Of a DNA stretch of 38,103 bases, positions 14,789 to 22,316 are shown piece by piece (within the stretch, counting starts at the first letter, position 1; each line of letters starts with the position of its first letter). Position numbers and translations under genes: made by a program. Under the pieces are notes generated by a model. The model was not told where the DNA came from and made no database searches. It was given only the letters and a program-made list of their open reading frames with translations. Source of the DNA: a virus; IMG/VR virus record IMGVR_UViG_3300045051_000446, positions 1-38,103 of that record; one strand, written 5' to 3'.

Positions 14789-15232
14789 TTACGGCCGCTT
14801 CGCCTGTTTGTTGGCGATAATCTGCGCCTGGTTCCAGGTGGTATAGCTGAATTCAGCCGCGCCGAACGCGGGGAATTCGCTCCCCGTATCGCCGTCGCAC
14901 AGGGTAAGTTTCCCCGTGCGGATCAGCTCATATTGGCGGTCCAACCACTCCAACCACGTGCGCTTCATATCGTCTGTAAACCGGTTCCCGCACGGGGCAT
15001 TATGAATAACCGCGGCGTCCAGAATATTGAGCTTCTTCAGATAACCGCCGGCCCACGCAGCCAGGGTGCAATCGCACGCCCCAACCGCAGCCAGCGCGGC
15101 GTGAATATCCGAAGCGGCGATATCTAGAAACAGGTTGACCGTCGTCACCTCCCCCGCATCGTCCAGGTCAATCCCGGCCCCGAGTAAGGTTTCGTAGTCA
15201 GCGGCTTCAGCAAAACGACCCGTGCAGGACAT
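14789..15232 (-). CDS. head-tail connector (adaptor) protein
   Basis: I choose ATG 15232 (147 residues), which has GGAGGT 8 bp upstream; the longer open frame has no ribosome site. The protein is helical, with a repeated pattern D-I-A-A-S-D-I-H-A-A-L-A-A-V-G and W-L-E-W-L-D-R-Q-Y-E-L-I-R-T-G-K-L-T-L, which fits gp6/DUF1320-like adaptor proteins: an N-terminal helical bundle and a C-terminal extension. It would dock under the portal. Confidence rests on fold-like pattern and position. Confidence 0.65.
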   Translation of the reverse strand: MSCTGRFAEAADYETLLGAGIDLDDAGEVTTVNLFLDIAASDIHAALAAVGACDCTLAAWAGGYLKKLNILDAAVIHNAPCGNRFTDDMKRTWLEWLDRQYELIRTGKLTLCDGDTGSEFPAFGAAEFSYTTWNQAQIIANKQAKRP

Positions 15233-15270
15233 TTGATTACCTCCGGCGCATCGGCGCAAAAACCATCTAA

Positions 15271-16581
15271 TTACGCTGCAACCGAAACAACTGAATTCGG
15301 GCTGAGCGGGCGATAGACCATGTACCACTTGATTACGCCCGTTTGAGCGGCGCTGCACGTGGCGTTGATCGTCCCAATTGGGCAAAGCCATTTGGTAGAC
15401 GGAACGTTGGCGAGTCCACCGGCCGTGGTTGGGGTCAGGACCCCAGGAGCCGCGGCGGTAAAGGTGTAGCTGGTGCCAACGGCATCCGCGTCGATCGCTA
15501 CACTGGTAGAGAGGTTGACGTTGCCCGCCGGCGAGGCTACCGCTTCAACGATCTGGCAGTTGGCCGCGCCGCCAATAATGGTGGTTACGATGCCAACGAA
15601 CTCCAGGACCATAATCGGGCCGCCGCTGATGACGAACAGATCATCCGCCCCATTCAACACCGCGCCGTCTGACTTTTCCACCATGCGCTCTGCCACGATC
15701 GAGGCGACCGGAGTCGCGGAGAGGGCCGCGCCAGATCCGCCGCCAAAAGCGACGCCCGCGCCAAGATCAAAGCAGTCGTACAGCGACCAGGTACATGCCA
15801 GCCCGCCGGTATTGACGACGTTCTTGCTGAAATTGGTTGTGCCCGTTTCCAGGAAGAGGCAGTCATGGATCGATCCCTTCGAGCTCAGCGTCGTAATGAA
15901 CTCGATAATGGCCGTGGAGAAATTACCCAGGAAGCGGCAATTCTTGATTTCGAACATATCCACGCCCACCAGGCGGATCGCGTTGACGCACGCATCCCCG
16001 GTAACGAACCCGTTGTAAACCAGGCCGTCCACGGTCAGCCGGTCAGCCGCCGCCGTGGTCAGGATCGCGCGCACGGCCTCGATATCGGTCGTATCCCGCC
16101 ACTCAATATTCTTCAGGGTGATATCCGCGGCCTGTAAGTGGAGCGGGTTGGTAAGCCCATCCAGGCCGGCCACCATGAGAAAGTTTTCAATGGTGACATT
16201 GGCCGCGCTGATCACGATCGACGCGCCAACGACGCCATTGAAGGTCAGGGTAGGACGGGCCGCGCCCTGACCCACCCCGATAATCGAGATGCCGGCCTTG
16301 TTGACCGTCAGCCCGCTCGCGGTTGCGATGGTGGAAGCGTGCCCGGGTCCAACCAGAACGATATCGCCCTTGTTGGCCGTGCATTTGTTGATTGCCTGCT
16401 GAATGGTCGCAAGCGGGTAATCGGGATCGGTGCCGTCGTTATTGGCATTCGCGTTTGGGTGGGTGCTCTGGACATAAAATACCTTTGCACCCGGCAAGAG
16501 GCGAATTCCCAGGCCGGCATCTGATCCTGCAACCCCCCATTGCGGGGGATAGAAAGGTTTCAAGTTCATGAGAGGCAGCAT
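15271..16581 (-). CDS. right-handed beta-helix (pectate-lyase-like) virion protein
   Basis: A 436-residue protein with the beta-helix signs: Y-P-L-A-T-I-Q-Q-A-I-N near 55-65 (the typical entry turn), then repeated I-V-L-V-G, I-S-I-I-G-V-G, V-T-I-E-N-F, I-T-L-K-N-I, F-E-I-K-N-C-R-F and S-I-H-D-C-L rungs through about 250. The C-terminal part (about 280-436) is a beta sandwich-like tail. The ATG has GGAGG upstream. It sits inside the head gene block between the capsid and connector genes, so it is probably a capsid fibre or decoration rather than a tail spike. Enzyme activity is not shown. Confidence 0.7.
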   Translation of the reverse strand: MLPLMNLKPFYPPQWGVAGSDAGLGIRLLPGAKVFYVQSTHPNANANNDGTDPDYPLATIQQAINKCTANKGDIVLVGPGHASTIATASGLTVNKAGISIIGVGQGAARPTLTFNGVVGASIVISAANVTIENFLMVAGLDGLTNPLHLQAADITLKNIEWRDTTDIEAVRAILTTAAADRLTVDGLVYNGFVTGDACVNAIRLVGVDMFEIKNCRFLGNFSTAIIEFITTLSSKGSIHDCLFLETGTTNFSKNVVNTGGLACTWSLYDCFDLGAGVAFGGGSGAALSATPVASIVAERMVEKSDGAVLNGADDLFVISGGPIMVLEFVGIVTTIIGGAANCQIVEAVASPAGNVNLSTSVAIDADAVGTSYTFTAAAPGVLTPTTAGGLANVPSTKWLCPIGTINATCSAAQTGVIKWYMVYRPLSPNSVVSVAA

Positions 16582-16583
16582 AT

Positions 16584-16862
16584 TTAAACCTCCGCCCGTT
16601 CTCTATGCCATCCCGGATCTTTGTCGATCGCGACCGGTTTGGTTGCCAGCGCCTGGAGCATGTTTTCTGCTTTTTCGTACAGCTCATACGGCCAGGTTTG
16701 CGGGTTTTTCTTGCGCTCTTCGATGATCGTCTTGGCTTTCTCGACAGTCATCCCATACGCAGCTTCCAGCAAGCGCTGATGCGCCTCGGAACCAAACTCG
16801 ATTTTGTTGTTTTTCGCCAAAGCCTCGGCAATGGTTTGCTTTTGTACAGTTTTCTCAGCCAT
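16584..16862 (-). CDS. small helical protein next to the major capsid gene
   Basis: A 92-residue hydrophilic and helical protein (E-A-L-A-K-N-N-K-I-E-F, T-V-E-K-A-K-T-I-I-E-E-R) with no cysteine and no membrane segment. GGGGAGC precedes the ATG. It lies between the capsid gene and the beta-helix gene; a head-accessory role is plausible but I recognise no family. Confidence 0.6.
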   Translation of the reverse strand: MAEKTVQKQTIAEALAKNNKIEFGSEAHQRLLEAAYGMTVEKAKTIIEERKKNPQTWPYELYEKAENMLQALATKPVAIDKDPGWHRERAEV

Positions 16863-16898
16863 AGTAAGGTTGCTCCCCTTATCGATTTTTTGTTAGCC

Positions 16899-18047
16899 TT
16901 ACGGCGCGGTGCCAGACGAGTAGTACACGGCATTGGGATCGATCAAGCCGACCCACGTCGCCGAGTCCCAGCCGCCGATCACGTCATTGACCATGTACTC
17001 GATATCGCCGCTTTCAAACGACCCCATCAGGAAGGCAGCCGGCGCACTACCGGAAATGACTTCGATATTGGAGCGTTTCTGCGAAACGAGCGGGCCGCCC
17101 CATCCCTGGAGCCGGACCACGGGCACGCCGGGGATCTCGCCCGGATCTGCGAACAGATACCAGGGGATGTTTGGCGCGGCCGTGGCGATATATGGATCAA
17201 CCTTGTAGCCGGCGAGGAACTGCGGCAAAACGTTTTTATCGTTTGTCGCCACACCGGGCATGAGGGTGGAGCCCAAGATTACCTGCGCCTGCATTTCCAG
17301 GGTGGGCGGGATCACCAGCCAAATCTTGTTGATCTGGATTGGGTTGCCAGCCGCATCTGAGCGCATGCGCATGGCATTCAAGCCAATTGCCAGGTTGGCC
17401 GCGGTCAGGCGACCGGTGCCGGCATAAGCCGCGCCCAGTGCAATCAAAGCCGCCTGAGTGGTCGCGTTGTCATACAGCGCACTGACGAACGAATCCTCAA
17501 AACGCCGGACGGCATTCAGCATGCGCCGCGGGGTTTCGCGGATCTTGCCCAGGTCGTCATTCATGATGACCCGCCAGGAAACGTCGAACTGCCGCCCGAA
17601 TTCATCCACGCCATACGACACTTCCGAGTCGCTGATATGGCTTGCTTTGTTTTCGGCTTTCTCACGCCGGCGGAACAGCGTCCCCGGTTCGGTCATGCGG
17701 AAGCGGTCGACATCGCGGAAGTCCGGCGCGCTGTCCGGATAGGTGTACGCCTGCCACTGACCCGCCTGGAAGGTGTAATCCGCCAGGAACGCGCGGCTGA
17801 TTGCATCGGCGAAGTAAACGTCGAAGTGCGCCGTGGTCATGGTCTCGCGGAATTGCGAGAGGTCCATGCGTCGCCAGGAATTGGCGAGTTCGTTCATCGC
17901 GACCAGCTCGGCCAATCCGGCTTCGCCCAGTTTTTCAGTCGCCCAGGCCGGGGGCTGATGGGCTTTGAGGATGGTTTCGATCTGATCTAAATCGAAACCT
18001 TTTTCGGCGAGGGAAGTTGATTTAACCCACTGCATTACCTGATACAT
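16899..18047 (-). CDS. HK97-fold major capsid protein
   Basis: The 382-residue protein lies after the protease and decoration genes, the standard place. It has a long helical N-arm (F-D-L-D-Q-I-E-T-I-L-K), F-G-R-Q-F-D-V-S-W-R-V-I-M-N-D-D-L-G-K-I (about 155-174), a spine helix with R-M-L-N-A-V-R-R-F-E-D-S-F, I-N-K-I-W-L-V-I-P-P-T-L (A domain) and a C-terminal glycine-rich G-D-I-E-Y-M-V-N. It resembles the Mu gpT / HK97-like class more than HK97 itself, and is cleaved by the upstream protease if the family rule holds. GGAGGAC sets the ATG. Confidence 0.9.
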   Translation of the reverse strand: MYQVMQWVKSTSLAEKGFDLDQIETILKAHQPPAWATEKLGEAGLAELVAMNELANSWRRMDLSQFRETMTTAHFDVYFADAISRAFLADYTFQAGQWQAYTYPDSAPDFRDVDRFRMTEPGTLFRRREKAENKASHISDSEVSYGVDEFGRQFDVSWRVIMNDDLGKIRETPRRMLNAVRRFEDSFVSALYDNATTQAALIALGAAYAGTGRLTAANLAIGLNAMRMRSDAAGNPIQINKIWLVIPPTLEMQAQVILGSTLMPGVATNDKNVLPQFLAGYKVDPYIATAAPNIPWYLFADPGEIPGVPVVRLQGWGGPLVSQKRSNIEVISGSAPAAFLMGSFESGDIEYMVNDVIGGWDSATWVGLIDPNAVYYSSGTAP

Positions 18048-18084
18048 ATTGAAGTCCTCCTTCTGTCAGGTTTCGATAAAGGTC

Positions 18085-18585
18085 TTAGCGCCCGGCCCCA
18101 ACCTGCATCACGCCCACGGTCTGTGTCGAACCAACCAGGGCCGCGCCTTTGGGGTAAAGCGCCATATCGGTATCGTCCATCGGGACGGCAAAGCCAAACA
18201 GCGCATTGGCGGTACCACCACCATTGAGCGGGCTGGTGGACAGGTACGTGCCAGCCGGCATGGTCGCGGTCGCGTCATAGTAGATCGGGTCCCCGATGTT
18301 GATCGGTCCCCATGTCGCTTCCGCCGGGCCCGCGCCGTAGGTCAGCACATTGCGCACGGTTTGGCGGGTCACCTTGGAAGGGGTGACATCCAGGACCGCG
18401 ACGCTATTGACGGGGTCAACGCTCAGGATCACCCCCATCAGATTGGTGCCCACGAGGAGAGAAGTTACCTGCGCGGGGTTGGACGGAGTCGGTGTGGTAT
18501 CGGTCAGCCGGGCGTAAGGGATTTCCCAATGCCGGACGGCGCCCTCGCTTGACACCTCATAGTCGTTATGAATAGCTTCAGTCAT
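18085..18585 (-). CDS. capsid decoration protein (DUF2190-like)
   Basis: A 166-residue beta-rich protein between protease and capsid genes. It has V-A-V-L-D-V-T, I-G-D-P-I-Y-Y-D-A-T (about 98-107) and L-F-G-F-A-V (about 129-134), the recurring pattern of capsid-stabilising DUF2190/gpD-like proteins, in which a hairpin of 'G-D-P-V-Y-x-D' precedes 'x-G-x-A' strands. It would bind the outside of the mature capsid. GGAGGTAA lies 5 bp before the ATG. Confidence 0.75.
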   Translation of the reverse strand: MTEAIHNDYEVSSEGAVRHWEIPYARLTDTTPTPSNPAQVTSLLVGTNLMGVILSVDPVNSVAVLDVTPSKVTRQTVRNVLTYGAGPAEATWGPINIGDPIYYDATATMPAGTYLSTSPLNGGGTANALFGFAVPMDDTDMALYPKGAALVGSTQTVGVMQVGAGR

Positions 18586-18588
18586 TTT

Positions 18589-20088
18589 TTACCTCCCAAA
18601 ACCAAACTTCTTGTTGACGGCATTCATCGTCTCCTCGATCTTGGTCCTGGAGACGGCCTGCGAACTTTGAACAGCGGCGCGCTCGCCCAATCCAAACGGG
18701 CGACCCGATCCGCTAATTTCCTTGATGCGCTTCACTTCCGCGTCGATCGCTCCCTGCAAAGCCTCACCGGTAGCGTACTCAGCAAACGCCAGCTCAATTA
18801 CCGACGCCGCGGGCAGGTTGGTCTTTTTTAGCGCGGCCTGGATTTCCTCGCGTGACAGCACGACCGGGGCGTCGACGGCGGGGACTGTTTCTGCCACGGG
18901 TTCAGTCGCCGGCGGGGTTTCTTCCGGAGCGGCTTCTCCCTCGTGGATCGCCACGGGTTCAGTCACCACGGCGGTTTCTTCCACAGGCGCGGGATCTGCT
19001 TCAGGAGTTTGTTCCGGAGCCCCATCCGCGCTTTCCGCCAGGTTGAGCGCTTTCCCACCCGCGCCGGCGCGGGTTACCCAATCCACGGACGATGCGCTGA
19101 TAATGCTTTCCACCACCTTGCCTTTGCGCCCACCCAGCTCAAACCCGGCCCGGGCTTTGCCGTCGGCCAGAATTGAGCATTCGAGGCTTTCCAGTTCACC
19201 CGCTTTGGCGCGATTACGGCAAGCCTCGGCAAAGTCAGGATCAAAGACCACCACCCGCCCAATCGGCGCGCCGGCTTCGGTAAATCCAACGATCTTCTTG
19301 ATTTTGGATACTTCAGAACGGACGTTCTTCTCTTCCTGCTTGTGATCCGTGGCATACATCTTCACGCCTTCGAAGACGTGCGCATCACGGGCCAGCATCT
19401 CTTTGGGGTAGTAGTGGTTATCCCGGCTATTGCCCCAACCTGGAGAGATGAGCTGGACGTCCATCTCCAACGGCCCGCGCGGATCGACAGCGCCTTCGGC
19501 TTCCACCAGGGAAACTGCGGGCTGATAGGATTCGGTAAAAGCTTCGGCTTCCGTACCCAGGCCGGCCATGCTGTCTTCGCCGGTATCCTGCCCGGTCAAT
19601 ACATCGCCGATCACGCCGACGAACTCGTCAAATAGAGTTTGCGCCGCGGTCAGTTTGTCCTGGACTTCGTAAGACCAGAAAATGTTATTGAGCATGTCGG
19701 TAAATTGCCCGACGCGCTCGCGCATGGTTTCGCCCAGCTCCTTGGCAGCTTCCGCGGCCTTGAGCTGCTCAAACGAGATGATGTTATAGGGGATATAGTG
19801 GTACTCTTCCCCATCCCACCACTCGGAAAGCCCATCCTCTTTGGAGGCCACGGCCTTGTGCCCGCCGTCCTGCGTTGCTTCTGACTCAAGCTCCTTCCAG
19901 GTTTTCTTTAGATCCGCCTGGAACGACTCGACCTTTGAGCGCAGCCCGGCCGGCAGGGTTTTGTCTGTCAGGAGCGAACCCAACTCGCGCGAAAGGCGCA
20001 GTACCCGGCTCTTGATCGTTGCCGCCTCTTGCAAGCGCGCCGGCGGCTGTGCGTTTTCTTGTAATTTGACCCAGATTAGTTTTTGCAT
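18589..20088 (-). CDS. prohead protease with scaffold-like C-terminus
   Basis: I choose ATG 20088 (499 residues), which has GAGGC upstream; the frame's first codons from 20136 encode a terminator-type hairpin and are not protein. Residues 1-160 are a helical N-terminal extension. Residues about 205-345 are the protease: M-D-V-Q-L-I-S-P-G-W-G-N, H-Y-Y-P, K-M-Y-A-T-D-H (H249), E-C-S-I-L-A-D-G (S305) and S-S-V-D-W-V-T (D336), matching S78/U35-type His-Ser-Asp residues by position. Residues 350-500 are Pro/Glu/Ala-rich, then helical, like a scaffold. It would cleave capsid and itself during maturation. Confidence 0.85.
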   Translation of the reverse strand: MQKLIWVKLQENAQPPARLQEAATIKSRVLRLSRELGSLLTDKTLPAGLRSKVESFQADLKKTWKELESEATQDGGHKAVASKEDGLSEWWDGEEYHYIPYNIISFEQLKAAEAAKELGETMRERVGQFTDMLNNIFWSYEVQDKLTAAQTLFDEFVGVIGDVLTGQDTGEDSMAGLGTEAEAFTESYQPAVSLVEAEGAVDPRGPLEMDVQLISPGWGNSRDNHYYPKEMLARDAHVFEGVKMYATDHKQEEKNVRSEVSKIKKIVGFTEAGAPIGRVVVFDPDFAEACRNRAKAGELESLECSILADGKARAGFELGGRKGKVVESIISASSVDWVTRAGAGGKALNLAESADGAPEQTPEADPAPVEETAVVTEPVAIHEGEAAPEETPPATEPVAETVPAVDAPVVLSREEIQAALKKTNLPAASVIELAFAEYATGEALQGAIDAEVKRIKEISGSGRPFGLGERAAVQSSQAVSRTKIEETMNAVNKKFGFGR

Positions 20089-20100
20089 TTGTGCCTCGGT

Positions 20101-20134
20101 AAACAAAAAGCGCCAATCCGATAGGGATTGGCGC
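20101..20134 (-). terminator. terminator-type hairpin before the protease gene
   Basis: A 10-bp perfect stem GCGCCAATCC/GGATTGGCGC (20110-20134) with a short loop is followed on the minus strand by TTTTTGTTT, a classic intrinsic terminator, only about 22 bp before the protease ATG. A likely -10 lies upstream at 20170-20175. It may be a read-through attenuator separating the accessory block from the head genes. Confidence 0.8.
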
Positions 20135-20169
20135 AAAGGCTCATGGAAAATCTATGCAGTTATGAAAAG

Positions 20170-20175
20170 ATTATA
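20170..20175 (-). promoter_or_regulatory. -10 element of GCGTTATAATC family (protease gene)
   Basis: Minus strand ATGCGCGTTATAATCTTTT. TATAAT is consensus; I see no good -35. A transcript from here would carry the 20101-20134 hairpin in its leader before the protease gene. Confidence 0.5.
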
Positions 20176-20266
20176 ACGCGCATTATTGGCGCTTCTTTAT
20201 CTTGAATATGTCACGGTCATCTCCACTGGCTATAATCATTACATGACGATTGGATTATTTCTAAGT

Positions 20267-20306
20267 CTATAGAATTATTTTAGTAATTGCACAGATAATT
20301 CTATAG
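20267..20306. promoter_or_regulatory. 40-bp palindromic operator (repeat S4)
   Basis: CTATAGAATTAT (20267-20278) is repeated perfectly inverted at 20295-20306, with a 16-base spacer. Each arm also fits the left arm of the 28-bp family: read rightward, CTATAGAATTATTTTAGTAA; read leftward from the other end, CTATAGAATTAT then CTGTGCAATT. The likely -35 of the rightward promoter (20287-20292) lies in the spacer. This is the clearest operator candidate in the window. Confidence 0.7.
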
Positions 20307-20315
20307 CGTTATAAT
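20287..20315 (+). promoter_or_regulatory. rightward sigma70-type promoter inside the operator
   Basis: TTGCAC (20287-20292), a 17-bp spacer and TATAAT (20310-20315) preceded by GCGT. Start would be near 20322. A weaker TATAAT at 20231-20236 is followed by a similar start-like sequence (TATAATCATT then ATGACG at 20243). Confidence 0.65.
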
Positions 20316-20321
20316 CCATTT

Positions 20322-20440
20322 ATGACAAACGCGGACTCTTGTGTGAAAGGCTCAATGGCGGAACCTATGCCGCCAAAACGGGTGCAATGCCCACCAGAAA
20401 CAAGCGGGTAAGCGATCCAGAGGCCACTGGATCGTTTGCT
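20322..20440 (+). ncRNA. putative short transcript, or leaderless 29-residue ORF
   Basis: The promoter at 20287-20315 and the terminator at 20411-20440 frame a transcript of about 120 nt in the opposite direction to all neighbours. It contains a TGGCGG/CCGCCA hairpin (near 20355-20375). An open frame of 29 residues starts exactly at the predicted +1 (ATG 20322, stop 20411; N-terminus M-T-N-A-D-S-C-V-K), so it could be a leaderless small protein with two cysteines or a regulatory RNA. I do not recognise a known RNA family. This stretch (20089-20440) is otherwise gene-free. Confidence 0.45.
20411..20440 (+). terminator. intrinsic terminator of the short rightward transcript
   Basis: CGATCCAG (20413-20420) pairs with CTGGATCG (20427-20434), extended by A-T and G-T pairs, and is followed by TTTGCTTTATT on the plus strand. 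On the minus strand the following bases are not U-rich, so it faces right. It ends directly at the stop codon of the convergent gene 20441-20887. Confidence 0.75.
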
Positions 20441-20887
20441 TTATTCTGAGAATACGGCTGTGATCTTGCAGGTCCCCGGCGTTCCAACCGCGCCCGACTC
20501 TTGGCAGTTTACCCGCATGCGCTCAGCGGTTTTTGCCAGATCGATCGGGCCAAAGGTGAACTTTTCCACCCCTGCCCCAGTCGACCCGTACTCGATTTCC
20601 TGACGCTGGACGTTGGAAACCACATCCGACCCGGAAGCAACCGCCGCGCCGGCATATTGGGTAATCTGAAACCAGTGGTCTCCCATAGGAACCGGGCTGA
20701 TTTCCACCTTGAGCTGCATGTCCCCGCCCGCTCCGCCGCGCTCGTACTCGATAAAGAGCATGGCTTTGGAAAAGCCCGGGCACTGCATCACCGTTGGGGT
20801 GGTGTCAAACGCGCCGGCCGCGGCCAGAGCTGCGGAAGCGCGGGCAATCTGAAGATCGAGATAGGCGGTGCTGATTGGATGCTCCAT
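20441..20887 (-). CDS. hypothetical structural protein
   Basis: A 148-residue beta-rich protein: M-L-F-I-E-Y-E-R-G and M-Q-L-K-V-E-I-S (about 43-65), H-W-F-Q-I-T-Q, V-E-K-F-T-F-G-P-I and C-K-I-T-A-V-F at the end, fitting a single jelly roll. It is the last gene of the accessory block. GGAGGATCT precedes the ATG. Probably a virion surface or fibre-associated protein; no family recognised. Confidence 0.6.
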   Translation of the reverse strand: MEHPISTAYLDLQIARASAALAAAGAFDTTPTVMQCPGFSKAMLFIEYERGGAGGDMQLKVEISPVPMGDHWFQITQYAGAAVASGSDVVSNVQRQEIEYGSTGAGVEKFTFGPIDLAKTAERMRVNCQESGAVGTPGTCKITAVFSE

Positions 20888-20895
20888 AGATCCTC

Positions 20896-21192
20896 CTAAT
20901 AGAAATTGCTATCTTGAACGATGATCGTTCCCTCGTTGGCGACTGTTCGGGTGCCCGTTGCCTCGAAGCGGTAAAACCAGTTCTTGGCCTGGGTTAGCGC
21001 GATGTCGATGTGATACACGCCTAGCGAGTCCCTGACCAGCTCAACCGCGGTCCCAAAGACATACGAAGTCACCGTCCCGTCGGGCTTTTTGACCTTGCAT
21101 ACCAGTGTGTCCGGGTCGACAAGAGCGCCGGCATCATTGGTGAACGTCGCGGTTATTCGGGGTAAATCGCCGATATGCCATAGTTTTGTCAT
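20896..21192 (-). CDS. small Ig-like structural protein
   Basis: A 98-residue protein with the pattern of phage Ig-like/BppU N-terminal domains: I-T-A-T-F-T-N-D-A-G-A-L-V-D-P (13-27), V-K-K-P-D-G-T-V-T (34-42), G-V-Y-H-I-D-I (58-64), Y-R-F-E-A-T-G (74-80). It starts at the TGATG overlap with the upstream repeat gene, so the two are translationally coupled. Likely a fibre-attached or baseplate domain. Confidence 0.65.
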   Translation of the reverse strand: MTKLWHIGDLPRITATFTNDAGALVDPDTLVCKVKKPDGTVTSYVFGTAVELVRDSLGVYHIDIALTQAKNWFYRFEATGTRTVANEGTIIVQDSNFY

Positions 21193-22313
21193 CAGGACTC
21201 GCTTTCCATCAGATCAAGATTCGTAAACCCGATTTCATCGAAGGAAAGAATGAACCGTCTTTCTTCCGCGAAAGAAATCGCATTCTGCCAGTTTACCTGG
21301 ACGGTGATATAGCGGATATTCGCCGCCGGTCCAACGCGTAACCCGGTAAACCATCCTAGCAAAGCCACTGCCCCAGAAATGAGCTTGCCAATGGTTTTGG
21401 CAATTCCCCCGGTTGGCTGCATCGCGCCCGATACCACCTTGAGTATGGACCGGGCGGTGATCGATCCAGTTGGTTGGATCGCGCCGGCAAAAGAGCGCAT
21501 GACGGCCTTGAGATAGGAAAGCACGCCAGATGGGGTAATGCCGCCTGTAATCGTCTGCGAGATCGACTTGACCATCTCTCCCGCCAGCGCTAACGCCCCC
21601 GCAATGGGCTTTTGGATCGAGCGCGCTGTAATGCTTCCGGCCGGAGTCAGCGCGCCCGAAAACGAACGCAAGATCCCTTTGATTGCCGTCAGTGCCCCCG
21701 TTGGGGTCAGGTTTCCCGCAAAAGTCGCCTTGCCGATCGAGCGCGTTTCTGCCCCGCTGGGTGAAATTCCTGCACTGATCGAGCGCTGGAGCTGTCTGAC
21801 CAGCCCACCCGCGGGCGTGAGCGCGCCCGCGAAGGAGCGCAAGATCGCCTTGATCGAGCTCATGGTTCCGGATGGGGTTAGCCCGCCCGCGATGGTTCTC
21901 CCGATTTGCCGCGTCTCCGCGCCTGCCGGCGTAATTCCGCCTGCCAGGCCACGCTGAAGCGACCGCGCCACAGATCCCGCCAAAGCCACCGACCCGCTAA
22001 TGGCGCGGGTAATCGCCTTGATATAGGTCAGCGCTCCGGATGGAGTAATTGCGCCGCTGATCCCCCGCTGGATCTGCCTGACCAGCAAGCCCGCGGGTGT
22101 GAGCGCACCGGCAAGAGTCTTTTGAGCTTGCCTGATCACTACCCCTGCCGGGGTCAGCACCCCGGCAATCAGTTTCGTTACCTGCCGAATAGTTATCCCG
22201 GCGGGCGTCAGTACTCCGGCGAAACTCATGGGATACGTTGACCCGCCAGCGGTTTTTGTGCCAATCCACCGCCGCCTGGGTCTATAATCCCATACCCTCC
22301 GGTACACACCCAT
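21192..22313 (-). CDS. G-x-L-T-P-x-G repeat protein
   Basis: A 373-residue protein made mostly of about 16 degenerate units of 17-20 residues, each with (F/I/L)-(A/S)-G-x-(L/I)-T-P-(A/S)-G, followed by a basic stretch such as V-R-Q-I-Q-R or S-I-K-A-I-L-R-S. Pro is replaced in some units (V-A-L-A-G). The N-terminal 28 residues are basic, and the C-terminal 53 (about 321-373) form a beta-like acidic end with W-Q-N-A-I-S-F-A-E-E. The repeats look like a fibrous shaft of regular short turns; no known family is certain. GAGGAG lies upstream of the ATG and the next gene overlaps by one base. Confidence 0.75.
   Translation of the reverse strand: MGVYRRVWDYRPRRRWIGTKTAGGSTYPMSFAGVLTPAGITIRQVTKLIAGVLTPAGVVIRQAQKTLAGALTPAGLLVRQIQRGISGAITPSGALTYIKAITRAISGSVALAGSVARSLQRGLAGGITPAGAETRQIGRTIAGGLTPSGTMSSIKAILRSFAGALTPAGGLVRQLQRSISAGISPSGAETRSIGKATFAGNLTPTGALTAIKGILRSFSGALTPAGSITARSIQKPIAGALALAGEMVKSISQTITGGITPSGVLSYLKAVMRSFAGAIQPTGSITARSILKVVSGAMQPTGGIAKTIGKLISGAVALLGWFTGLRVGPAANIRYITVQVNWQNAISFAEERRFILSFDEIGFTNLDLMESES
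21354..22223 (-). repeat. array of 16 degenerate protein repeats (48-60 bp)
   Basis: Sixteen G-x-L-T-P-x-G-like units lie head-to-tail. DNA identity between units is only partial, mainly in codons for the Gly-Pro-Gly core, so the array is old or selected for diversity. It forms residues 31-320 of the coding gene. Confidence 0.8.
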
Positions 22314-22316
22314 CGT

